DNA of 64,000 bases from Chalciporus piperatus (lineage: Eukaryota > Basidiomycota > Agaricomycetes > Boletales > Boletaceae), in NCBI GenBank assembly GCA_038093975.1, contig JBBPTG010000080.1, positions 55,866-119,865 on the forward strand. Direction: 5' to 3'. The first letter of the stretch is position 1. Every line of letters begins with the position of its first letter. The notes below the pieces were generated by a model that did no database searches, was not told the origin of the DNA, and saw only the letters and a list, made by a program, of their open reading frames with translations. This document shows positions 32,301-44,376 of this stretch, piece by piece. Made by a program: the position numbers and the translations under genes.

Positions 32301-32942
32301 GTGAACATAATTCGACTCGATACTATCAATACAGTAGAAAGCCTCAGGGACCAGTTGCAAGCACTCCTTAATTCTGGACATGATGATAGTGGTTTCCCCA
32401 TTCTACGCGCGAATTGTGATGGTGGCAAGCTGCGTATGGTGGGTTACATAGGCGCAAGTGAACTTGAGCATGCTTTAGGTTTGTTTGTTATCTCTTTTAT
32501 ATCATCCGCCTCACCGTGTGCTAGCGATCGTTGCGGAAGACGCTGACGAACCCGTCAATTTTCAATCGAGCCGAAATGATCGAGAACGTGACCTCAACTC
32601 CTCATGGATTGAGACGGCTAGTGTGACAGAAGAAGAAGATCTATTCGACTTTAGTGTGTACATGGATGAGGTTTGTCATCTTCACCAGCTATCTGGGATC
32701 ATGCCTGACCATGTTGGCAGTCTCCGCTCACCATTCGGTCCAATGCCCCGTTGGAGCTCCTTCACCAGTTCTTCGTTAAGTTGGGTGCTCGCTATGTCGT
32801 TGTCACTGACATCGATGGAAATTGTAAGTTTTATTCGTTGTATGTGCTCAGTGAAATCACGACCATTGCCTCCGCAGATGAGGGTGTTATTGACAAGAAG
32901 ACGTGGCTCGCATTTTTGAGTGGGTTGGAGGAGAAGTCATGA
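29320..32942 (+). CDS. CLC-type voltage-gated chloride channel / H+ exchanger
   Basis: The chosen start at 29320 gives [20 protein letters not shown]; an upstream in-frame Met at 29206 is possible. A long cytosolic N-terminus is followed by the first membrane helix [20 protein letters not shown]. Ion-pathway motifs are present: [15 protein letters not shown] then [20 protein letters not shown] after a 58-base intron, [11 protein letters not shown] with the gating Glu, and [19 protein letters not shown]. The C-terminal part has two CBS domains, with GFPIL near 32395 and [11 protein letters not shown] at the end. About a dozen introns are needed. It resembles fungal Gef1-like channels of Golgi and endosomes. 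The gating Glu in GKEGP favours exchanger chemistry, an inference from the family. Confidence 0.9.
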
Positions 32943-33168
32943 TAAGTTATCCTATATCCGTGGCGGATTATACCTTGGACGGTCGGACAGGAGATACCTT
33001 AGTACATGGATCCGGTCCAATAGTGACAGCTAGTCCTAGTCAATGCTTCGATCTGTTAAATATTTGAGGTTAGTTTGGTCGTGTTATAAACGGAAGCCGT
33101 TGACAAACAACTCCAAGTCTGGAGTAGGGACGCATCAATGTATACTCAATAATCGCGTGCACTACGCT

Positions 33169-36100
33169 ATGGCTTCTCAAAATTCTCCAAACGTCTCCGG
33201 CGGTCGTATAGATCCATACCAACTCGGGCGGCTGGCTGAGGAACTCGCAGCCCGCGAGTCGTCGAGCCCATCTGGCGGTGCATCCTCTGGCGGTGCGCAC
33301 GTTACCCAGGCCGACTTGCCAATATACGTCCCCTTGTCGCACGACAACGGATTTCTGGTCGCTGAGACGTTCGATGTTGAGGGTTTTCTTCTTTCACGCT
33401 CATATACGTCGCTTCCGGAACTTCGCATAGAACTCAGGGAATACTTGTCGTCCCTGAAGGAGGAGTTGGTCCAGCTGATCAATGACGACTACGAGGATTT
33501 CATCAGTCTAAGCACAGACTTGCGAGGGGAAGGCGCCAGGATGGCAAAGCTGAAAGCACCGCTAAATGGTCTCAGGGAACAAATACAGGTGGGTATTGAC
33601 GTTCGGGGTGGTGTAACACAAACGAACATGTTGGCAGGCCTCTCGCCAAAGTCTTCAAAGCATTCAAGACGCTATCCAGGCGAAACTCGATGCAAGGGCA
33701 AAGCTACGTGATGAGAAGGTCGACATTTGTTCGTTATGGGCTCTACGCGTCAATATAACATCTATACATTCCAGGCGTTGCTTCATCTCCTCCTCAAGAT
33801 CTCCGAATCCGTAACGCGTCTGGAGTCTCTTTTGTTAATCTCACAACCGGGTGCCTCGAATCACGTTGAGATGCCTCTCTCTCATATTTCAGGAGTCCCT
33901 GAAGCTAATTCCGGACCAAAGTGCGTTGTCCTTCACTCCGAGAATTCGAATTCTTGCTCACTTCCTCTCCTAGGTCACGGGGGAGTCGGGGAAAACATTT
34001 GTCTAGGGTGGCAACTGAGTATACCCAGCTTCTGTACCTTGTGACCAAAGCACGGGCTGAAAACTGCGCATATGTTGAAGAGATCCAATGGGTTCGTTGA
34101 TGTTTTTCGGTCTATGCTGCCTCTTTAACAATAACCTCGATAGAGTGTCGACCGCATCAGAGATACTTTAACGTCCGATCTGGACCACTTGTTCTCAACC
34201 ATGTTGACATCTTTGACCGGGACAGGTGATGGAAAGGTGTCAGATCTCGAGAAGGCCAAGTTAGTCACCGAACTGACCGAGTGTCTGCGCATTTACGACA
34301 CGTTGGGTCTTTGGAGGACTGCGGAAGATATCATCAACAGGAACGTTATCCAACCATACATAAAAAAGGTTTGTTCATCATATCTTGAAAACTGTGTATT
34401 AAGCTCGCACATTTTAGTCAATACATTCAGATGCATTAGCTACGCCACATTCACCCATCATACCTCACACACCGCTGCCTCCTCCATCGACCCGTGCATC
34501 GCTAAGTGCTGCTGTGCCTCGTACTCCATACACACCATACACCGCCTTCTCGTCGAAACAAAACCCATTCGATGTCAAGCCCGGTGCTACTTCTTCGATA
34601 CCATATCTTGATGAATCCGACGACTCGCTAGCAAAGTTGTTCAATCAGATACTCCGGTTCATCGACCGAGATCTATGCCGTGTCATTCAGATTGCGCAGG
34701 AGGTTCCCGTCAAGAGCAATCCCGCGCGGTTAGACTCGGTCCTGACTTCTACAACTCCAAGCGGTCTTGAAGCAACTCCACCCGTCAAAGAAGGTTTTGA
34801 TATAATGGCGAATGTCATCTGGCCCGAAATTGGACATGCAATTATGGACGAATTGGGGACTGTGATATTTGCTGCGGGCAAGCCTGACGAGTTCCTCAAG
34901 GTGTTTCCTTATTTTTCAGCCCTCCAAACCTTGCGCCGACGCTGATGTCATATTAGCGCCATAGAACAACACAAGCATTTATCCATGCACTTGAATTCAT
35001 AGCCCCCTCTATACAATCAGTTCAAGCGATGCGGGCTCATCCGGTCTTCACAGCGTTCAACAAGCGCTGGCAGTTGCCGATCTACTTTCAACTGCGTTGG
35101 AAGGACATCGTAGGCAAACTCGAAGACGCATTGAGTGTGACAGTTATCGATCCCAATCCTACGGGTGTCGGTGAGTAACTTGACCCTTGGTCCAACGATA
35201 CTGTCTTGAATTGTCCTACAAGGGCATCCGACCTTTTTGACGTCACAGGCAGAAGCCGTGTGGTCATCTATATGCTCGTGCTGGAGTGGAGAGATATTTA
35301 TTCCGGAATTGGCGCATCGCTTTTGGAGACTCACTTTGCAGGTATGAACTATGGCTCATCTCTTGAGTTCCCACCAGAGGTTCTCTTCAGCTCCTTAGCA
35401 GATACAGAATGTGGCTTGAAAACGCACTTTCTCAAAGTGAGCCCTCCGTGAAAGCTACCTCTACAACGGACAAGGTGACCAGGATCCTGAACAATATACT
35501 ACCTCTTCCACTGAACCGGTGGATTTCTAGCTGAATCGCTCATCCACTCCACAACCATCAGCCGAGCCTACGCCGGAGAACAACGCTGCAGATGACCTCT
35601 TGTTGAAGCAATACGCCGTCATCCTTGTTGATATAAAAGCAATGATCTCCCAAGTCTTCGTTCTTTGGCGGGAAGAAATCCACTCAGTCCTTCCAGAGCT
35701 TGTTACATCTGAGGATGTATGCGTCGATCCTGAAGGTACGCGCTTCACTTCATGCTTAGCCATGACCGGACCGGCTAACATGGGCCATGGGAAGATGCAC
35801 TCAGAGAGCAGCTGAATTCCTTGGAATCTATCGGTGTGCAAGTGACGCGGCAAGTCATCCTTTTGCTGTCTCGAAGGGCGTGCGATTCCTTGTTGCCCGT
35901 GCGATCGATACCCTCTCAATTCCGGGCAATGTCCCACAAACGCATGCCCACTGAGCCGAGCTATTTTGTCCCTTTGATTCTGCGGCCTGTCAAAGCATTC
36001 TTTGGTATTGGAGGCTCAAACGTTGCGGGAGACCGTTTGCGAGGAGGCTTGCTCAAAGAATCAGCGACGGAGGTGTTCGATGGTGTTTGTCAAAGGTATC

Positions 36101-36471
36101 TCCTTGTCAATTGAGCCCTCGCAGATGGTCACTATCATCCAGATATATCCAGTACTTGACAGCGATGAAGAAGACAGAAGAGTCTTTGCGGCGTCTCAAG
36201 AAAGGCAAAAAGTCAACACTGGGAATTTTCAGCAGCGTTGGTGCCAGTAAGGACGATGACCGCGATGAAGAGCGAATTCGGACACAAATGATCATGGATG
36301 TTGAAGCGCTTGGTCAGGATGGAAGGTCCTTGGGCGTAGATACCAAGGTGCTCGAGAGCTATTTGCAACTCTCCCAGATGGTCCAGAGTGAACTTGTTGA
36401 TGGTGAGCATCCGTCATCCTTTGCTTTGCTATGGACAAGACCGGAATCTAAATGGCGATGTAGATTCATGA
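33169..36471 (+). CDS. COG2: Conserved oligomeric Golgi complex subunit 2
   Basis: The start at 33169 gives MASQNSPNVSGGRIDPYQLG. The N-terminal COG2 signature follows: LPIYVPLSHDNGFLVAETFD then VEGFLLSRSY, with a predicted helical bundle (SLKEELVQLINDDYEDFISL). Later exons carry VIWPEIGHAIMDELG and MRAHPVFTAFNKRWQLPIYF with QLRWKDI, typical of the C-terminal domain (DUF3510). Many short introns interrupt it. COG tethers retrograde vesicles at the Golgi. The last coding part reads YLQLSQMVQSELVD. If the final intron is spliced the stop is at 36469-36471; if read through, the frame ends at 36596 and would overlap the convergent VPS8 gene. Confidence 0.85.
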
Positions 36472-36532
36472 TATTCACGACAACTGTAGAACGATTACTA
36501 GTAATGGAGAATACGGTGCTGATTACAACTCG

Positions 36533-39500
36533 TTACGGTGAACATGAAGCATGGTATATGGCCGAACGAGTGACAATGATACTAATATTGGTCTGATCAG
36601 CACCTGGTCCATCACGCTGGAGCAGAGTCCGGTGGCAATGCGAACATATGTGTCGAGATGACCACCCTCTCATCTTCTCTTTCGCGAACTCTTCCACAGT
36701 ATCAAAAACGTCCCGATCGAGCAACCTCTGGGAAATGGACAGCATATCCCCATCGCTACGATAAGACTCCAGCATCCCAGTTAATATCGTCCTGAATTCC
36801 GTGTACGGCGTACCAGAAGAAGACGCATATTTCCCAGGATCAACCAGGCGTTTGAAAAGGCGGGGGAATGAGACAGCACGTGTGGAGCTGATGGTCACCA
36901 AGGATGCGAACGTGCTTTGGACGAGGTCTCGCAAGCTTGAAAGGGCTGTGTTCTTTAGTCGATGAGCATCAGCGTCATCGGCCAGGTGGAGGTTCGACAG
37001 GACCTGCACGGAGTGGAGTTGGCTGCTAAGCAGTTGGAACCAAATGTCCTCAAGTGGAACTTCAGTGGTGGCCGACGTGCTGGAATGCTCTAAGCATATA
37101 ATTGCGCCTCTTCGTCCAATCTCCCTCAACACATTGACCCAATCATCGACATTCGCCTTGTCCAAGCTCGAGTCAACGATGGCCCGAGCAATATCTTGGG
37201 TAAGCTGTTTCTCGAATGCTTCAGCTTTCGCGAGCGCATCTCGTGGTCGACCTCGGTGGTTTAATGACCATAGCACACCTCCGTAGGCATGATTTTCCTC
37301 GCATATCTGTTCCATCACCGGCCAGTCGAGGTTACTCCGCATGTGATCCAGGGTGTCGATAATTCCAGACGGCATATATCGACATTTCAGCTTGATGAAA
37401 TGTCGACAAAGCGTCTCGCTGAGGTGTGAATGAACTGAATGAGAAAGGGAGGGGGCGCCTTCTCCTTCTGAAACTGGTGGTTCGATAAGATATAGGAGAT
37501 AATCATACCGCCGACGATCGGCCGCTGGGTCCATGCTATCAAGAGCGGTTTCGTGCAGATCCGGAGCGAACTTGTCAACTAGTGCAGCTGTTGATCGCAG
37601 GTCAAGTGACAACAGATGCCCGAGGGAATCCGCGAGCGCGCTCTCGATGTCTTCTGGTAGAACATTGTGGTGATCTGTTCGCGAGAGGCCGAGAACTTCC
37701 TCAACATGGGGGAGAACAGCGGGGGTCTGAAGGCCAGGATCGAGTAGGTAACTCGACAGAAGCCGTGTCCACTGGCGCTCCTGCCGGCGTCGATTTTGCA
37801 GTATGCGGTAAAAGCCAGCCTTCTCGAATATTGTCTCTACTTCAGAGATATCACGAGGTGCATATGCCGATAGGAGATACTCGGCAGCAAGCTGGCGATC
37901 TTCTCGGGTTTCAGGGTCCGGGGGAGTGGCGAGAGATATAAGGAGATCATGGAGGATGCCTGATTCGAAATCTTCAACATGAATATCTTGCGGATACTTG
38001 GGAACGTTTCGCGCAATGAAGATGTTAATGAAAGTGATGGCGGATGGTGGAAGATCTGGGTGTGATGCGATGTCTAACAGGATTTTGACGATGGATAGTC
38101 TGTTGATGTCGGGGGAGTCGGTGAGGAACGAATCCTCGAAAGCGATGTCCAAAGAGTGGAGGAATGACTCGGCGTCGAAGCGGAGTAAAAATCGAGCATA
38201 CGGATAGGTGGGTTCTGCTCGTCCTGGGCTGGTAAGGACTAAATGACCCCCTTCCTCAGGCCAGACTGCGGACGTTCCGTTGAAGATAAAACGGTATACA
38301 TCCTTCTTCGCCCTCTCAGCTTCTTCAAAAGGTAATGGTTCGCCACTTGGATATGTCTGGCCACTCAAAACATTGATGATATATGGGAAGATCTTGTATG
38401 CGTGGCGAGGGAACGAAAGCGGGGACGATGGTTCGCGGATAAGTGCTATTAGCTCCACTATTGGGGCGACATAGTCTTGAAGGGCACGTGTATACACGTA
38501 GATCAGAGCATCCCAAAGTTGGTGGGTCTGGCAAAGACGAATGGCCTGGTTGATATCCAGACACAACGGATCTATATGCCAAATCACCCGCTCGGCTAGA
38601 GCAGGTTGACCATTATCATCATGGAGCGCCACTAATCGCTGGGTTATGCGAGGGGGCACCAAGTCGATAGTGCCTGCCAACACGAATGGCTCAAGCTGCT
38701 CCAAGTAAATCCGGGTTATTCCAGCGTCCTCGAAATACTGGAACAGATCCTCGAATAGAAAATCGTAGTTATCGAGTGCGATGCCAGCTTGCGCACAAGT
38801 CGTGACAAGGCCCTCGAAGAGTGACGTGCGATCGACACCGCGGCCATCTGGGCTAGTGTGAGTGCCGTCCATCATCCTGTCTTCAGAGAACGTGTAACTG
38901 GCGGATGCCACCATCAATTCGTGCAATTTCCGTCCGAGCACTGCTTTTTGCTCTTGTGTATCCTCGGGCAGACCGTTGCGGTTGCCCGGCGCTTCTCCAG
39001 TGTAATATGAGCGTGTGAGCTCGATGGCACTCAGGAAGTCGCCCTGTTCGACCAACGACAGGACCTTGTCGGCCCAAGTGAGCAATGTCCCGACTCGAAG
39101 TTCGTCGCGGCACTACCTTGAGGGTTAGTATTGTCATTGATAATGAAGAGCAGTGACTAACCAGCAAGAATATCTTCCCTTTGTAGGTTCGAATACTATG
39201 TGCAACATCGCTCAGGGACTCAGAATACGGCACTGAACCATCAGCTGTGGCATTGAGGGACCGTGACACCAACGCGGAAGCGTCAAAGGATACGTGCTCG
39301 ACGAGCTTGGAGGTACGGATATCATATACGCTGAGCGTGTCAGCCGTGAAAACCGTCAGTTGCTGCAATAGAAGTCAGGACAAGATCAACCGCTTCCGCA
39401 ACGAACGGAAGGCATACGTTCGCATTCAACCACTGCACAGCAAGGACCATACCGTCCAAGGTCCACTTTCCAGCGTCTTCGAAAACAAGAGTTCCCATAT

Positions 39501-41333
39501 CCACCTCGCGCGTCTTGCCCGTCCGTGAGTTGAACACCGGTTGCTTCACCATCGTTTCAGAAACGCGTACGAGGTAAACGGTTCTGCCCCACGTATACGC
39601 CAGTATTGGGCGCGTCGCATCTGAGCCATGGTCTTTGGATCCCTGGGGGTCCTTGACGCTTGGGAACCATGCTAACGTGCCTCTTCTCCGCCCCGACGAA
39701 CCCAGATACGTGTCATCGTCGCGTGCTCTTTTCAACCACGTTTTCGGTGATGGCTTAAGACCCACCATGACCAACTTGTTGGTAGTGAGTATGGCGACGA
39801 TTTGATACGTGTCGGTCGGATGTGCAACGGTGCCGAGTGGTAACATAGCCATAGCAAGCAGTGCATTACGCGCCCTCCGTTTACGAAAAGACCGAACACC
39901 ATGGTCGTTACCAATAGGTCCCTCGAGCTTGGGTGCGGGGTCTTCAGGATAAGTTCCAAGGATGCGGATCGTGTCCGATGCTTCTACAAACAAAACTTTG
40001 CCCAGGCTATGGTAGAAAGCTAATCCGCTCTCGTCGGCAGAGATGATCGCAGTGTGGCGACCTGCGACGAAGCTGACGCTGACGATGCGAGAGCCAACAA
40101 GATGACCTTCGTGTCGACCTGACATGATAGCCTGAATTGACGGCGGAGTCACAACGCGCGCTGGCGTTTGCGGATTTTTCAGGTCAAAGATCTGTATGTA
40201 CCCCGAGACGTGGCCGGACGCGAGGTAGGTGTGATCGTGAGATAACGCAATGGCTGATGTAGCCCCTACGGTGCTAGCTTTCGCAGCGTGAGCAAACAAT
40301 CGACGTGTAAAGCAAGTATGTAGCAACCTGAAGTGTCATTTCCACAGATGCCCAGCAGCGTTTGCTTAAAGTCAAACACGAATACCCGGCCTGCATCAGT
40401 CCCCACACAGATGAGGCCGTTCGCGGTTAGGACAGTCGGGGAGCCTAGATTGGGCGCTCCCAAGACAAGAGCAGCCCTTGACGGTCGTTTGCCATATAGC
40501 TGATTCGCGGCATTCTGGAGCACTGCCCACCTGAGGACCTCCCTTTCGGCCTTGAGATAACCATTCATAGTCCCTTTGCTGATGGCAGGTGTGGAGCTTC
40601 TAGAGAGATCGGAAACACGGGATGGAGGTGACGTGAAGCCGATACCAGCTGAGGCATCGGCGAAGTAACTTTGAGTCGTCCCATTGAAATGGTCCCTCGG
40701 AACGAATGAGCGAAGCCGAGACGTGCTGGGGAGCAAGAAGGATTCGGAGAGCTCGCTCGTCGGCTGAAGTGGTGTAAGCGAAAGCCCTGGGGAAACTGGC
40801 TGAGAAACAGGGGATTGGGGAGGACTTGTAGGACCTGGAATGATTTCAGTGTGCTACGCAACGCCCGTTAGCCATTTCCAATGTCACCACGAGGAAATAG
40901 TCGAACTAACCATTGGTTCACCACTGTTGATATCAGACGGCTCGCTGTGATCTGAGCGAAGAAGGGAACGCTCTATTTCATCTTCCTCGTATATGTCCGA
41001 AGTATCTTCTGGTCCCAAGACGTCCCGCAGCTGCTCTCGATAATTGGTGCGGGTAACTTCCTCGGCGTCCACACCGTCATATACGAACTCCTCCTCCTCG
41101 TCACCCCCGTCTGTTCCATTGTGATGTTCGTCGTCGTCGAATAACTCCTCCATGCGGGTGAAGTAGTCACCTCCATGATCTTCGTCCATGTCGTCGTCGT
41201 GACTGGAGAGTCCTGGTGAAGTAGGACGGACGACACTTTCAGTGGTACCAATGTACTCCATCTTGGGGCCAAACCCAGTTGTGATTTGCCTGTCGGGGAA
41301 GGTCTTGAAAGTTGGCCGGAGGTCCTGGGACAT
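36533..41333 (-). CDS. VPS8: Vacuolar protein sorting-associated protein 8 (CORVET)
   Basis: The start at 41333 gives MSQDLRPTFKTFPDRQITTG, followed by a very acidic N-terminal region. The beta-propeller part includes LTANGLICVGTDAGRVFVFD, AIALSHDHTYLASGHVSGYI and IVSVSFVAGRHTAIISADES. The huge last exon (39085-36533) carries the VPS8 core: IYLEQLEPFVLAGTIDLVPP, LAERVIWHIDPLCLDINQAI and WDALIYVYTRALQDYV. A C-terminal RING-like remnant reads HICSHCHRTL, ending YHASCSP. VPS8 is the CORVET-specific subunit for early-endosome tethering. The 3' end is only about 60 bases from, or overlaps, that of COG2. Confidence 0.92.
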
Positions 41334-41544
41334 CGTGACGCGAGGTTTGTTTGTCTCCAAGGCTGTTGCCAAACATTGCCATGCATATAACCGCCTCTCT
41401 AAGTACAACTTGAACTTGCACAAGACAAAGTGTAGTTAGGATTATAGGTAATATACAAGCCAGACCTATCGACAAGGGAGCAGAGAGCATCAAAAGATAT
41501 CATGCAAAAATCAATAATAACAATGGGTCCTGTACACAAACGAG

Positions 41545-43662
41545 TCATGATGCCAGCCGCCGTTCCCGATCTCTACTTTTTACTCCTGGACCAAATCGTT
41601 CTTGGAAACTAATCAGTTCCTCCATAAGCTCCTCCATCATTTTCATCGTCGACTGTTGAGCGTATGGATCAGGTGGGGTTGTTTTGGGTATCGATTCGCT
41701 AGCATGCGAGTTTGCAGGGTTGGGGATATTGTCGACGACCATAGGTGATTCGCGTGCCTCGCGATTACCCGGTCCCGCGTCATAATCGTCACGAACGGAC
41801 GGATTTTCTGATCCTCTGGTAATAACCTTGAGGGCTTTCTCCAAAGCCTCTCTCCGACGACAACGGTCGAGGGCACCTGCCTGCTCCCTCCCCACCCATT
41901 CCACAAGCGCACGAACCCGCTTGTTCATGTCCCCGACGCTCATGCGCTTACTAGGCCACTTGATCTTGACGCCCCTCTCCATCGTCCTCTCCAGAGATTC
42001 CCTTCCACCGCCTACGGCTGAACTGCGAACTTCGAGAGGCCGAGGTGTGTCTGTTGGGAGCATGTGTTCGAGATGGGCCAGATAGTCCGGCAAGTTCCAT
42101 GACGTAAAGAGAGGCTGTTGAGAGATGGCATATGCATGGGAATTGCGATATGCACGAGAATTCTCGGCAGAATTACTCGCCGCCGCTCCTCCCCCCGAAT
42201 GATTTCGCTTGGAGCTCTCGTGAGTGGCGCTTCCAGAGGCGTGAGAGGATGGAGGGGGACGTTTCGGTACAGGACCTGGTTTACCGCGGTTGGTTTGGGT
42301 CGATCGCTTACTCGCGGTTCCTGGTATGGTCACGTGAGAAAGGGGACAAATTGAAGGGATATGTTTGGCACATACCATCATCACCTTCCACGGAAATGAC
42401 AACATCGGGATTGGGAGGGGCAGCCTTACGTGGACCACCCCGTCGATTGCGCGAATTCCCTGATTTTCCACCGCCTGCGGATCGTTTGGTAGGAGGAGGG
42501 GGTAGCTCTTCGAGTGCGACACTGGCTACTGTCTCAGGGTGATCGGATGCGCTTGACGCTGATCTTGTACGCTTCTTGGGAGGACTGTATAGCAGCGTCA
42601 GCTAAAATCAAGTTCAAGGCAAATAGGATTGACGAACGCATCGTCTTCACCACGCTTTCGTTTCTTCCGATTGTTCGAGTCGTCATCATGAACCTCACCC
42701 TGACCACTGACGCTACCATTTACACTGGGCTTTTGAGGGTCAGTTGCCGCCGCAGCCTCTGCAGCAGTTGCTTCGATGATCTCCTTTAAGCTTTCGTCAA
42801 AGGCAGCATCGCGGCTATTCATCGTATTGCGCCTCTTGGGAGGTTTAAGTAGATGAGTCGGAGAGTGAGAACGAGAGAGGCGAGAGGTCGTGTTGCGTGA
42901 GTGGGTTGATGATTCACGGGCTTTCTTGGCTAGCCGCCTGGAGGGAAACGGTGTCAAGAGTAGGTAATTGATGGCAAATCGAAAAAAACGAACTTGAAAA
43001 GTTCTTGATGGCGCTCAGGCTTGCACTGTTCGCAGTAGTAGTCGGCGGCTGCAGCCAGTTGTGCTTCAGACTCGAAGCCCATGCAGAGACCGTGTTGCCA
43101 AACGTTGCAGGTTTCACATTGAACCATGAATTCGCCACCTTCAGCATCATCCTCTGAAGAGCAGGATTGTTAAGTAGGCAGTTATGAAGTGTGGAGATGG
43201 CCACGGACCGTTCATACCACATATGCAACGCGTGATGCCCTGTTCCTCCGCGTCATCCTCCTGAGGCTCGGCTGTACCGACGGACGCAGAATTGGAGGGT
43301 TTGGAGGTGGTGGATTCAACTAGATGATCCGTAGAGGAGCTGGGCTTCTCTTTTTCCTTTCCCTTGCGTTTTGCCCTGCCATTGCCATTGACATGGTTGG
43401 AGGCGCTACCGTTGGACTGAACGTTCTTTTGGGGAATGGTTTCGTCGAGATCTTCTTGCTTTGGGCGTTTTGTACGACCATTTGCATTTGTGTTTGATGG
43501 GGCGGAACGGGCAGATGTGTCCTTGGTTCTGGGTGCGGACTCTGAGGCAGGGGAGTCTGGAGATTTGGAGGTGCTGGCGGAAGCGGTGGGAGCAGAGCGT
43601 CTTCCTGAACGGCGTGTTTCCCGTGGTGAGAGAGGAGGGCCCATTGTAGCGGCTTGGGCCAT
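41545..43662 (-). CDS. CTI6: PHD-finger protein, Cti6-like (Rpd3L histone deacetylase complex)
   Basis: The start at 43662 gives MAQAATMGPPLSPRETRRSG. The N-terminus is basic and Ser-rich. The PHD finger is GITRCICGMN, an intron, then GEFMVQCETCNVWQHGLCMG and YYCEQCKPE, giving the Cys4-His-Cys3 pattern. The Q-C-x-x-C-x-x-W-Q-H core is that of H3K4me3-reading fingers. The rest is disordered and basic (RRNTMNSRDAAFDE, KKRKRGEDDA). The C-terminal exon contains an uncharacterised conserved-looking block, FTSWNLPDYLAHLEHMLP and KRMSVGDMNKRVRALVEWVG, and ends RRLAS. The domain order PHD then long tail with this helical block fits fungal Cti6; membership in Rpd3L is inferred from the family. Confidence 0.8.
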
Positions 43663-44376
43663 GGTGTGGAAGTTGGTAGAGTACCGAGTACACCGTGACT
43701 GGACGTGGGTGGTCCCAAGGTAGGAGGTCTACTTTACATTTACTATTTAGGGCTGGCAGCAATACAGTTATCTCCCGTCACTTTCTTGCCACTCTTTCTC
43801 TCTTTCCCACCACCAACCATGACCGACTCACTTCCTCAACACCCCACTCACTCTCCATGGCCGATGACGGGATCTCAGGGCTCGTATTCAAGTCGGTCAT
43901 ACCGCGATCAGGGACTAGTGTGGCCCATGCCCCGAGTGATGTCTCACTTGCACCATCCGTCTCAGCCTGACTGATGGTACGTCTCGGAACACCCGCGCAT
44001 GCTCGCTGAAACTGTCCGTGCCAATGCCATCGTTGCCCGTCGCCTGCCTCTCTGTCGGGGGTGTCAAGATGCCCGCGTCTCATGGATTTATCTTTGCCAC
44101 GTGACCTGAATGGACCACGCGTAACGCGGTGTAATTGACCGCGTCCAAGTGCTGTCGTGTACGGTCGCTGTCATGTCGCAGTTGTCGCACTTCTGGCGGT
44201 GTTATCTACGAGCGTAGTACAAGTCTGGTTCTGTCCATTGTCTATCCGACTTGTCCGTAGTACTTAGAATGGTCATACTGTCCTAATCCGGTAATCACCG
44301 GACTCCTGTCTTTGATCGAGTCATGATTACCAAAATTTCGATTAGGACTAAGACTTAGACGTCCTCTCCGCTCGCC
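43663..44376. promoter_or_regulatory. Divergent intergenic region of CTI6-like gene and ILV1
   Basis: The two genes point away from each other across 714 bases. No gene is seen inside. GAGTCAT at 44318-44324 (ATGACTC on the minus strand) is a one-sided match to the Gcn4/CPC1 site TGACTCA, 53 bases before the ILV1 start. CCGGTAATCACCGG at 44288-44301 is a near-perfect inverted repeat. Both are candidates only. Confidence 0.4.

Noticed and set aside
39247..39528. Plus-strand frames opposite VPS8
   Set aside because: They are antisense shadows of a well-supported large exon.
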